Shown in pieces: positions 8,768 through 16,019 of a stretch of 64,000 bases of DNA. The notes below the pieces were generated by a model, which searched no databases, was not told the origin of the DNA, and saw only the letters and a program-made list of their open reading frames with translations. How positions within the stretch are numbered: the first letter of the stretch is position 1; each line of letters opens with the position of its first letter. Source of the DNA: Aldehydirespirator sp965221215 (GTDB lineage Bacteria > Actinomycetota > Acidimicrobiia > Acidimicrobiales > Aldehydirespiratoraceae); contig OZ244872.1 in NCBI GenBank assembly GCA_965221215.1, positions 3,038,001-3,102,000 of the forward strand, read 5' to 3'. A program made the translations under genes and the position numbers.

Positions 8768-11230
8768 TCAGGCTATAACCGGCACGGGGTTGAGCTGATC
8801 CTCTGACCGCGGGCTGTCGAGCCAGCTCATATTCACCGGCACGTCGAACAGCCGTCCGGGGGCGAAGCGGGCCCAGAAGTGGCGCATGCCCGGCACCACG
8901 ACCCGGGCCACCGGCAGGCCGATGTCGGGCCGGGTCTGGTCGAGCACCAGGAACTCCATGCCGCGGGCTTCGACGAGCGCTTGGCAGCGTTGCACGTCCT
9001 CGCGGGTGTCGGCGGCGTCGGGAACCGGGTAGTCCGATTGGCCCCGCGTCGCCCGGTCGCTGGCCGGCGCCAGCCACTGGTGGTCCGCCAGCCTCCCGGT
9101 TTGCCACCACCGCAGGGTGGCGGGGTCGTTGAGGGCGCCCCGCACCGGTCCGGTCACCCATTGCAGGCACTGGTTCAGCTCGCAAACCGCCCGCAGGGCT
9201 GCGATGTGGGGATCGGAGTGGGCGCCGGCCCCGTAGAGGATGTCCTCGGTGTCTGCGCCGGTGCGGCGGGAGACGGCCACGAAGACGGGGATGCCGAAGT
9301 CGCTGGTGGCGTCGAGCACCCACATCTCGCGGTCGCGGCGGCCGTAGTGGGCGGCCGCCGCGGCCAGGTACTCGTCGTCGAAGCTCGACAGGTCCACTTC
9401 GGGCAGCCGCAGCCGGTTGTACCACCAGAGGGCGAAGGCGTCGCGCTCGACGAGTTCGAGGAACCCCTGCAGGATCGCCTCGGAGAGGGTGTTGCCGGCG
9501 GCGCAGCCGTTGGAGTCGGCCTTGAGTCCGGAGCGGTCGGCCTCGCCCGCCATGCCGTAGAGGATCGCGGTGGGCACATGGCGGTGCCTTTGCTGGGTGA
9601 GCGACCACACCGGCGACCAGTCGATTTCGGCTTCGGGATCGAGCCGGGGCGGAACGAAGTTGTAGGGGTGGCCCTCGGCGTTGATCTGGGCGGCTTCGTC
9701 GAGTTGGCGGTCGCTGAAGAGCTGGACGTCGTTGGGGTGGATCGCTTCGGACTCGGCGGCTTTCTCGAAGTCGGCCAGGCTGCGACGGGTGCGGATCTCG
9801 TCGCCGTGGAAGGCGCCGCTGTAACGCTCGATCGCCTCGCAGAGGGCGCTCGCCTCTGACTGCTGCGGGGTGCTGCCCTTGCCCGCGCTCTTGCTTCGCA
9901 GGCTGCGCCGCAGCGTGGGTAGGTTGCGGCTGCCGAGCGCGTAGTTGTTGCCGGCCCAGTAGACGTGCAGCCACGGGTCGGCCGCGTCGGTGGTGCGGGT
10001 GAGCCAGGTCACCACGCCGGTGATCGGGCTCACCAGGTGCCGGTACTTGGCCAGCGTCGCCTCGGGTGCCACGGCGCGGCGGCCGCCGCTGTTGTGTACC
10101 GGTGTGGGGCTCGCCTGCAGCCGTACCGGCTGTGCCGGCCGGTCGGGGCGGTACAGAGCCTCGTCGCCGCAGGCCCGGCACTGCGGCCGGCGCATGGCCC
10201 GATGCTGTCGGCTCTCGAGAGTGGCCGCATCCAGTGAGACCGCGTGGTTGTGGATGGGGGCCAACTCGTCGAGCACCAGCCACTTGGCGATCTCGGTTGC
10301 GGCCAGCCCGCACACCGCCTCCGACACGGTCGGTTCCAGGGCGCGGGGCTGCACCGCTTGGGACTCGGCTGGTCCCCGCCCTCCGGGGGCTGCCCCGCTT
10401 GCCCCACACCCCCCCCCGTCGAGGTTGCGCAGGAAGTTGTGGATCTCCTGATGGGCGCCGAGGCGATAGGCGATGCATTTCCAGCATGGGCCGCCGTCGG
10501 CCGGCCGGAACACCGGCCCGAACAGCGGCTGCATTCCCCCGGGCCGCACCAGCATCCAGGGCGTGCCCGACTCGAGATGGCGGCGGTTGACGGTGGCGTG
10601 GCGCTCGTCGAGATAGTCGGCGCACACGACCACCGATATCGAGGGGCGGCCGGTCGGCGAGGGGCGTTCGAGCGTTTCGGGGGTTTGGGCATCGCCGCCC
10701 GCGAGGATCGCCTGCCGGTGCTCGGTCACCGTGGTGCCGATGTCGAGCGCGCCGGAGGGTGGGGCATCGCCGCCTGCGGGGATCGCCTGCCGGTGGTCGG
10801 CTGCTGTGGAGATGCCCAGCGCTTCGAGGTGGCGTGCCAGCGGTGGGCCCTCGACGGTGGCCGTCGCCTCTCGTAGCCGCTGCTCGGCCCAGCGAGGCGA
10901 GGCACCCAGCGACGACCAGTACGCGGCCCGTCCCGACGCCATGCTGTGATCGCCCGACACCAGATAGCCCCGCGACGCCAGCGCCGTGATCGCGGCCCGG
11001 ACCTCGGCCGCCGAGTGTGTTGGGGCGAGTGCGGCGGCGATCTCTGCGCTCGTGCGGCGTCCGTCGCACAGGGGCAGCAGATCGCAGTGGATCCGGCCTC
11101 TGAGCAAAGTGTTGAAAGTCTCCGAGACGAGCAGCAGTTGCTCGTCGCCAATCGGCCGAGAGTCGAGACAGGGAGTGAGCAGCGGTAGGTCGATGTGGCC
11201 GCGGTCAGCGGGGGTGGTCCGCTTCAGCAT
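8768..11230 (-). CDS. Fused RiPP cyclodehydratase: PqqD/ThiF-like leader-binding domain plus YcaO
   Basis: An 820-residue azoline-forming enzyme. The first ~95 residues form a winged-helix PqqD-like recognition domain (LCDGRRTSAEIAAAL). A ThiF-like region with paired zinc cysteines CWKC and CRAC follows. The C-terminal ~450 residues are the YcaO domain: SAGKGSTPQQSEASALCEAI and ERYSG for ATP binding, then NGCAAGNTLSEA and ELVERDAFALWWYNR. The C-terminus LNPVPVIA has the proline-rich end typical of azoline-forming YcaO proteins. It would recognise the NHLP leader and convert core Cys/Ser/Thr to thiazolines/oxazolines using ATP. A 25-residue unit is tandemly duplicated between the first two domains. 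No SagB/McbC-type dehydrogenase lies nearby. It is in one leftward run with the flavin oxidoreductase upstream and the 365-residue gene downstream. Confidence 0.93.
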   Translation of the reverse strand: MLKRTTPADRGHIDLPLLTPCLDSRPIGDEQLLLVSETFNTLLRGRIHCDLLPLCDGRRTSAEIAAALAPTHSAAEVRAAITALASRGYLVSGDHSMASGRAAYWSSLGASPRWAEQRLREATATVEGPPLARHLEALGISTAADHRQAIPAGGDAPPSGALDIGTTVTEHRQAILAGGDAQTPETLERPSPTGRPSISVVVCADYLDERHATVNRRHLESGTPWMLVRPGGMQPLFGPVFRPADGGPCWKCIAYRLGAHQEIHNFLRNLDGGGCGASGAAPGGRGPAESQAVQPRALEPTVSEAVCGLAATEIAKWLVLDELAPIHNHAVSLDAATLESRQHRAMRRPQCRACGDEALYRPDRPAQPVRLQASPTPVHNSGGRRAVAPEATLAKYRHLVSPITGVVTWLTRTTDAADPWLHVYWAGNNYALGSRNLPTLRRSLRSKSAGKGSTPQQSEASALCEAIERYSGAFHGDEIRTRRSLADFEKAAESEAIHPNDVQLFSDRQLDEAAQINAEGHPYNFVPPRLDPEAEIDWSPVWSLTQQRHRHVPTAILYGMAGEADRSGLKADSNGCAAGNTLSEAILQGFLELVERDAFALWWYNRLRLPEVDLSSFDDEYLAAAAAHYGRRDREMWVLDATSDFGIPVFVAVSRRTGADTEDILYGAGAHSDPHIAALRAVCELNQCLQWVTGPVRGALNDPATLRWWQTGRLADHQWLAPASDRATRGQSDYPVPDAADTREDVQRCQALVEARGMEFLVLDQTRPDIGLPVARVVVPGMRHFWARFAPGRLFDVPVNMSWLDSPRSEDQLNPVPVIA
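10687..10836 (-). repeat. Two-copy 75-bp in-frame tandem duplication inside the YcaO fusion gene
   Basis: Copies start at 10687 and 10762. They share GGGCATCGCCGCC and GGATCGCCTGCCGGTG, and diverge at the remaining positions. The period is exactly 25 codons and yields HRQAIPAGGDA and HRQAILAGGDA in the linker between the leader-binding and ThiF-like domains. Confidence 0.75.
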
Positions 11231-11277
11231 GGCGGGTCGGGCTGCGCCAAGATCACCGGTTGGGTCTGCTTCAGCAT
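11224..11277 (-). other. Possible 17-codon upstream reading frame overlapping the YcaO start
   Basis: ATG at 11277 reads MLKQTQPVILAQPDPPC and stops within the second codon of the cyclodehydratase gene (ATGCTGA arrangement). Its first codons duplicate those of the cyclodehydratase (MLKR), because a roughly 25-bp segment around the start is directly repeated. It has no convincing ribosome-binding site, so it may be either a coupling or attenuation leader or only a duplication scar. Confidence 0.25.
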
Positions 11278-11293
11278 CGCCGTCCGGGCTGCA

Positions 11294-12604
11294 TCAGGTT
11301 CCGAAGGGCATGCCGGCGGGGCTGAACACGCCGTCGGGATCGAACTGTTGCTTCCATCGGATGCCCTGTTCGAGCATCTCGCCGTAGTGCTGCTCCCACT
11401 GGGTCGGGCTGTAGTCGACTTGGCCCGACAGGTAGCTCTTGGCGCCGAGTGCGACGAGATCCCGGTCGACCTCGGAGAGTTTGTTGGCGAACTCGACGGT
11501 CTTGTCGTGCTGGAATTCGCCCAGCCTCGCCAGGATGGAGTAGTTGAGGAGCCGCTCCTGGTGCGGGCGCATGAACAGCGGCGCCTCGAGGTCGCCCCTG
11601 ACGATCGGGTAGAACCCGGTGAAGCTCCAGCCGGGGTTCGGCATTGACTCCGGACTCAGTGGCGGCTCCGCCAGCAGCGTCGGCAGGGCCTCCCAGGGCA
11701 GTAGCCAGTCCCGCCACGGATGGTGGTGCAGCCAGCTGAAGGCCCACGAGGGATACATCCCGGCTCGGCCGACGCTGGCGGTGTCGCGGGTGTGCACGAG
11801 TTCGTCGTGCCCGAGCGCGGCAAGGTCGCGTTCCTCATCGGGTGCCTCGTCGTACTCGTGGCCGGCCAGCAGCACGCCCAGGTTTTGGTGGTGGCGAACC
11901 TCCCCCCGCAGGTGGTCGAAGCGACCCGTCACCACCAGCAGATCGAGGTCGCCCGCGAACCGCTCGAAGTCGCGGTAGTGGAGTTCGTACTGCCGGAACC
12001 GCGCCCCGGCCGGGCGCAACCGGATCCAGGCCTCGGTGATGATCCCGAACTGTCCCTGACCGCTTCGGACCGCGTCGAATAGCTCGGCGTTCTCGGTGGG
12101 CGAGCACAGGACTCGCTCACCGGTGCCGGTCACCACCTCGAGCCGCTCGACATTCTCGACCTGCGTGCCGTAGCGATGCGAGGTGGTGCCGATGCCGCCC
12201 GCGGCGAGCGTTCCGCCCACGGTGGCCTCACCGATGTCCACCAGCACCGGCGGCAGCCGCCGAGCGCCCTTCAGCGCGTCCACCACGTCGCCCCAGCCGG
12301 CCCCGCCCTGGGCCCGCACCACTTCCGGTCCGGCGGGCTGGACCCGGTTCAGGCCGGTCATGTCGAGTACCGCGCCGCGGTCGGTGAGGGTCCGCCCACT
12401 CTGGGAGTGCCCGCCGCCCCGGATCGCCAGCCGGATCCCGGCTTTGGCCGCGTCGCGCACGAGTTTGGACACTTCGGTCACGGTCTGCGGCACAGCCACC
12501 GCGTCGGGCACCCGTCGGACGATCCGGCCGAAGTCGAAGGCCCGAGCCTCGCGCGCTTGCAGGTCGCGGGTCGCGCCCGAAAGGAGCTGCTCGCCGCCGG
12601 TCAT
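11294..12604 (-). CDS. FAD-linked oxidoreductase (PCMH/cytokinin-dehydrogenase-like)
   Basis: A 436-residue flavoenzyme. The N-terminal FAD-binding PCMH domain contains IRGGGHSQSGRTL, whose His is the covalent flavin site in this family, then EATVGGTLAAGGIGTTSHRYG and GQGQFGIITEAWIRL. The C-terminal half has HHHPWRDWLLP and ends RWKQQFDPDGVFSPAG, resembling cytokinin dehydrogenase and berberine-bridge-type oxidases. I chose the ATG at 12604; a GTG at 12649 is an alternative. It is 63 bp upstream of the cyclodehydratase on the same strand, with no other redox enzyme in the RiPP locus, so azoline oxidation is a reasonable but untested role. It could instead be an unrelated alcohol or amine oxidase. 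Confidence 0.82.
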   Translation of the reverse strand: MTGGEQLLSGATRDLQAREARAFDFGRIVRRVPDAVAVPQTVTEVSKLVRDAAKAGIRLAIRGGGHSQSGRTLTDRGAVLDMTGLNRVQPAGPEVVRAQGGAGWGDVVDALKGARRLPPVLVDIGEATVGGTLAAGGIGTTSHRYGTQVENVERLEVVTGTGERVLCSPTENAELFDAVRSGQGQFGIITEAWIRLRPAGARFRQYELHYRDFERFAGDLDLLVVTGRFDHLRGEVRHHQNLGVLLAGHEYDEAPDEERDLAALGHDELVHTRDTASVGRAGMYPSWAFSWLHHHPWRDWLLPWEALPTLLAEPPLSPESMPNPGWSFTGFYPIVRGDLEAPLFMRPHQERLLNYSILARLGEFQHDKTVEFANKLSEVDRDLVALGAKSYLSGQVDYSPTQWEQHYGEMLEQGIRWKQQFDPDGVFSPAGMPFGT

Positions 12605-12704
12605 TGTCGGGAGTCGCCCACCTCGGTCGTCATAATCGCCAGCGAACACTACCCGGCCTCCCCCACCCGGTACGCCGCACCGCGCGAGCGGCCGAGCAAA
12701 TTCG

Positions 12705-12796
12705 GACCGTCAACCGGTGTCGTCGGGACCCAGAAGCGGTGTTGCCCGTGGCGGCCCGAGCGACCCCGAGCAGACCGTCAACCGGTGTCGTCGGGG
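12705..12796. repeat. 24-bp direct repeat at and beyond the hemD 3' end
   Basis: GACCGTCAACCGGTGTCGTC followed by GGG occurs at 12705-12728 and again at 12773-12796, where it carries the last codons and stop of hemD. The spacing is 68 bp. It looks like a local duplication of the hemD terminus and adds no gene. Confidence 0.6.
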
Positions 12797-13557
12797 ATCA
12801 GCCAGGAGCGGGCGTGGCCGACCAGCGCGGCGACCACGCCGTCGATGGTGTGCTCGCTTGCCTCGACGGTGACCTCCAGGCCGTGGCCGGCGGCGGTGGC
12901 CGAGGTGGCCGGACCGATGGAGGCCACCAGCGGCGGCACCGCCTCGGCGCCGACTTCGGCCACAAGCCGGTCGACCGTCGACGACGACGTGAACACCACC
13001 CCGTCGGAGGCGGCCACCGCCCGGCGCTGGTCGTCGTTCAGCGGAGCGGCCACATTGCGGTAGGCGGCCACGTCGAGCACCTGCCATCCGGCGGCTCGCA
13101 GGCTGTCGGGCAGCACGGGCCGGGCCACCGCCGCTCGGGCCAGCACCACCAGGCTGCCTCGGCCCGGCTCGGGCGACGGGAAGGCCCGCACCAGGCCCTC
13201 GGCGATCGAGCGGTCCGGCACCAGCCGCACGGCCAACCCCGCCGCCGAGGCCCGGGCCGCGGTGCCCGGACCGATGGCGGCCACGTTGACCCCGGTCGGC
13301 AGCGGCCCCCCGGCCGCATCGGCGGCCCGCTGCGCGCCGTTGGGGCTGGTGACCACCAGCCAGTCGCCGGGGCCGAGGCGCTCCAGCGCGGTCCGCAGAC
13401 CCTCCCCGCCGTCGGCAGGATCACAGATGGTGATCACCGGAGCGGCAACCACCTCAGCCCCAGCCGCAGCCAATCCGTCAACCAGCGGCTGAGCCTGCTC
13501 AGCAGGCCGACAAACCACAATCCGCAACCCCCCAAGCGGCTCAGGCTCCGCACTCAT
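12778..13557 (-). CDS. hemD: Uroporphyrinogen-III synthase
   Basis: A 259-residue enzyme that cyclises hydroxymethylbilane to uroporphyrinogen III with inversion of ring D. The sequence is divergent, as usual for HemD, but shows its two-lobed layout: LRIVVCRPAEQAQPLVDGLA near the start, WLVVTSPNGAQRA for the first lobe and DGVVFTSSSTVDRLVAEVG in the second, then PPLVASIGPATSATAAGHGL. The start MSAEPEP overlaps the hemC stop as ATGA; the long upstream extension of the frame is antisense-like arginine-rich sequence. It is last in the hemA-hemC-hemD run. The next gene to its left is unrelated, and hemB, often placed here in actinobacteria, is not in the window. Confidence 0.88.
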   Translation of the reverse strand: MSAEPEPLGGLRIVVCRPAEQAQPLVDGLAAAGAEVVAAPVITICDPADGGEGLRTALERLGPGDWLVVTSPNGAQRAADAAGGPLPTGVNVAAIGPGTAARASAAGLAVRLVPDRSIAEGLVRAFPSPEPGRGSLVVLARAAVARPVLPDSLRAAGWQVLDVAAYRNVAAPLNDDQRRAVAASDGVVFTSSSTVDRLVAEVGAEAVPPLVASIGPATSATAAGHGLEVTVEASEHTIDGVVAALVGHARSWLIPDDTG

Positions 13558-14456
13558 GGGGCAGCGTCCAGCAGGTTGTGTCCGCCGCAGTGGTCGAGCA
13601 GGTGCCGGGCCACGGCTCGGCCCAGTGTGTCGGGATCGTGGCCCCGACGGGTGTCGCGGATCAGCGTCCGGCCGTCGGCTGACGCCAGCAGGCCGGTCAA
13701 CTCCAGTTCTCCGTCGGTGCCCGCGGCGTGAGCGCCTGCGGGCAGGGTGCAGTCGCCTCCCAGCTCGGCCAGGAAGGCCCGCTCGGCGTCGACGGCCCGC
13801 CGGGTCGGCTCGTGCTCGATGGCTTGGAGCGCCTCCAGAGCGGCTCGGTCGCCGGCACGGCATTCAACCGCGATGGCGCCCTGGCCGACCTGGGGCACGA
13901 AGGCGTCCGGTTCCAGCACGTCGAGCACCTCCGGTTCGAGTTTGAGGCGCTGCAAGGCGGCGGCGGCCATCACGATGGCGTCGAAGGCGCCAGCCTTGCT
14001 CAGCCGGGTGGCGATGTTGCCCCGAAGCTCGGCGAAGGCGAGGTCGGGGCGAGTCCAGGCCAACTGCGCCTTGCGCCGCACCGAGCCGCTGGCCACCGTC
14101 GCGCCCTCCGGCAGCTCGGCCAGCCGGCAGCCCACCAGGGCGTCGCGCGGGTCGCCCCGCCGGGGCACCGCAGCCAGAACCAGGCCGTCGGGCGCAGACG
14201 AGGGCAGATCCTTGGCTGAGTGAACGGCGATGTCGGCCCGTCCGTCGAGGACCGCGGCCTGCACCTCCTTCACGAACACTCCCTTGCCCCCCATGGCATG
14301 GATCGGCTCGTCGGCCTGCCGGTCGCCGACAGTGGACACCACCACCGGCTCGATGGCCGCGCCGCCGGCTTCGGCCAGCAGCCCGGCCACGATGTCGGTC
14401 TGCCGGCGGGCCAAAGCACTGCCACGGGTGGCCGCCCCCAGCCGCCGAGCCGCCAT
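13554..14456 (-). CDS. hemC: Porphobilinogen deaminase (hydroxymethylbilane synthase)
   Basis: A 300-residue cytosolic enzyme that joins four porphobilinogens into hydroxymethylbilane. Hallmarks are GAATRGSALARRQTD at the N-terminus, KGVFVKEVQAAVLDGRADIA, VHSAKDLPS with the catalytic Asp-containing segment nearby, and GGDCTLPAGAHA near residue 240, whose Cys carries the dipyrromethane cofactor. Length is normal for the family. It starts 12 bp after hemA and its stop overlaps the hemD start, so the three genes are cotranscribed. Confidence 0.97.
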   Translation of the reverse strand: MAARRLGAATRGSALARRQTDIVAGLLAEAGGAAIEPVVVSTVGDRQADEPIHAMGGKGVFVKEVQAAVLDGRADIAVHSAKDLPSSAPDGLVLAAVPRRGDPRDALVGCRLAELPEGATVASGSVRRKAQLAWTRPDLAFAELRGNIATRLSKAGAFDAIVMAAAALQRLKLEPEVLDVLEPDAFVPQVGQGAIAVECRAGDRAALEALQAIEHEPTRRAVDAERAFLAELGGDCTLPAGAHAAGTDGELELTGLLASADGRTLIRDTRRGHDPDTLGRAVARHLLDHCGGHNLLDAAP

Positions 14457-14468
14457 GGGTAGCGCCCT

Positions 14469-15728
14469 CTACAGGTCGAACAGGTCGCGCAGCGCTTCGG
14501 CGAGCCGGTCGCCACGGGCGTGGCCGGCCGCGTCCTTGAGCCTCACTGTCGGCTCGTGGAGCAGCTTGTTCACCACGCCGTGCAGCAGCGATTCCACCGC
14601 GGCGCGCTGTGCGGGCGACAGGTCGGCGAGGCGCGACGAGTGGCGCTCCATCTCGCCGGAACTCACGGTGTCGGCCCGAGCCCGCAGCGCGGCGATCAGC
14701 GGCGCCACCTCGCGGGCCGACGCCTCGGCCATGTAGCGGTTCACCTCGTCGTCGACGATGGCCCGCACCGTGTCGGCTTCCTCACCGCGGCCGGTCCGCT
14801 GGCGCTCGACGAACTCGCCGAGGTCGTCCATGTCGAGCAGCGTCACGCCGGGCAGCTCCCCCGCGGCGGGGTCGACGTCTCGTGGCACGGCCACGTCGAC
14901 GATCAACAGCTCTGCCCCGCCGCGCCGGGCCATCACGTCGTCGATGTTGCTGTGCTCGACCACGATGTCGGTGGCGCCGGTGGTGGTGATGGCCACATCG
15001 GCGGCGGCGAGGGCGGCGTCGAGGTCGGCCAGGGCCACCGACCGGCCACCGCAGAGTTGCGCTGCCACCGCCACCCGCTCCGGGGTGCGGCCGGCCACCG
15101 CTATGTCGGCAGGCCCGGCATCGGCCAGCGACTTGAGCGTGCCCGCGGCCACGTCGCCGGAGCCCAGCACCAGCACCCGCCGTCCGGCCAGGCCCTCGAG
15201 CCGCTCGGCGGCCAGCGCCACCGCGGCGTGGGAGAGCGAGGCGATGCCTCGGGCGATGCCGGTGTCGGTGCGGGCCCGCTTGCCCGTCTCCACCGCCCGG
15301 CGGAACAGCGGATCGAGGGCGGCGCCGACGGTGCCCTCGGCTCGGGCGGCCTGCCATGCGTCGCGGATCTGGCCCAGCACCTCGTGCTCGCCCAGCACCA
15401 CCGAGTCGAGTCCGGCGGCCACGGTGAACAGATGCCGCACGGCGTGGTCGTCGTGGTGGGCGTACAGCTCGTCGGCCACCGTCTCGGGCGGCAGGCCGGA
15501 GTGCCGGGCCAGCAGCTCCCGGATGTCGGCGTAGCCGCCGTGGAAGCGCTCGGCGTAGGCGTATACCTCGATGCGGTTGCAGGTGGACAGCAGCACCGAC
15601 TCGCTGAGATTGGCGGCCGCGTTCAGATCGTGGAGGGCCTTGGGCAGGTCGTCGGGCGCGACCGTCATCCGCTCGAGCAGGCCGAGCGGCGTGGAGCGGT
15701 GATTGCAACCGACCACCACAAGCGACAT
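14469..15728 (-). CDS. hemA: Glutamyl-tRNA reductase
   Basis: A 419-residue NADPH-dependent enzyme that reduces glutamyl-tRNA to glutamate-1-semialdehyde, the first committed step of C5-pathway tetrapyrrole synthesis. The N-terminus MSLVVVGCNHRSTPLGLLER, the catalytic Cys in STCNRIEVYAY, the LGEHEVLGQIRDAW segment, the nucleotide-binding VLVLGSGDVAAGTLKSLADA and the C-terminal dimerisation helix with LLHGVVNKLLHEP are all present. I start at MSLVVVG (ATG at 15728); the extra 41 upstream codons come from the repeat-rich intergenic DNA. It leads the hemACD operon. Confidence 0.97.
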   Translation of the reverse strand: MSLVVVGCNHRSTPLGLLERMTVAPDDLPKALHDLNAAANLSESVLLSTCNRIEVYAYAERFHGGYADIRELLARHSGLPPETVADELYAHHDDHAVRHLFTVAAGLDSVVLGEHEVLGQIRDAWQAARAEGTVGAALDPLFRRAVETGKRARTDTGIARGIASLSHAAVALAAERLEGLAGRRVLVLGSGDVAAGTLKSLADAGPADIAVAGRTPERVAVAAQLCGGRSVALADLDAALAAADVAITTTGATDIVVEHSNIDDVMARRGGAELLIVDVAVPRDVDPAAGELPGVTLLDMDDLGEFVERQRTGRGEEADTVRAIVDDEVNRYMAEASAREVAPLIAALRARADTVSSGEMERHSSRLADLSPAQRAAVESLLHGVVNKLLHEPTVRLKDAAGHARGDRLAEALRDLFDL

Positions 15729-15788
15729 CGGCAGCGATGCTATCGCCCCGAACGGAAGCCGGGCCGAGTTGAAGCGAAGTGCGAGCGC

Positions 15789-15875
15789 AAATTTGGTGAG
15801 AGCCGGTCGCGTCGCAGCGGGGTCATTCCCGCTCTTGTTCGCTGTGCTCACGGGCCGCTCGGGCCACGGCCTCGC
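15789..15875 (-). repeat. Dispersed GC-rich repeat, partial copy upstream of hemA
   Basis: This copy, read on the minus strand, holds the right-hand module: GAGCACAGCGAACAAGAGCG, then GGAATGACCCCGCTGCGACG, then CGACCGGCTCTCACCAAATT. It matches the copy at 20613-20742 almost base for base over about 75 bp. Internal complementarity (AGCGGG with CCCGCT; CGCAGCG-like with CGCTGCG) would allow a hairpin. It lies between hemA and the small membrane-peptide gene. Confidence 0.75.
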
Positions 15876-15929
15876 GGCGCGCGCTGCGGGAACCCCAAGG
15901 GGGACGGGTCTAGTCGCTCGGCCTCTAGG

Positions 15930-16019
15930 TCAGCGGGCCAGGAAGAAGAGTTGCAGCACCCCGGCCACCACGATGATGGCGAGCAGCGCCACAATGGCGA
16001 TGGTGGTTCCCGGTCTCAT
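15930..16019 (-). CDS. 29-residue single-pass membrane microprotein
   Basis: ATG at 16019 encodes MRPGTTIAIVALLAIIVVAG followed by VLQLFFLAR, essentially one transmembrane helix with a basic end. An excellent ribosome-binding site, AAGGAGG, lies six bases upstream, and the start overlaps the stop of the SAM hydroxide adenosyltransferase gene (ATGA), so translation is probably coupled. I know no family for it. Because a hydrophobic helix this clean combined with a perfect ribosome-binding site and a stop overlap is unlikely by chance, I regard it as a real gene. Possible roles are membrane anchoring of the upstream enzyme or regulation; neither is shown. Confidence 0.6.
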   Translation of the reverse strand: MRPGTTIAIVALLAIIVVAGVLQLFFLAR

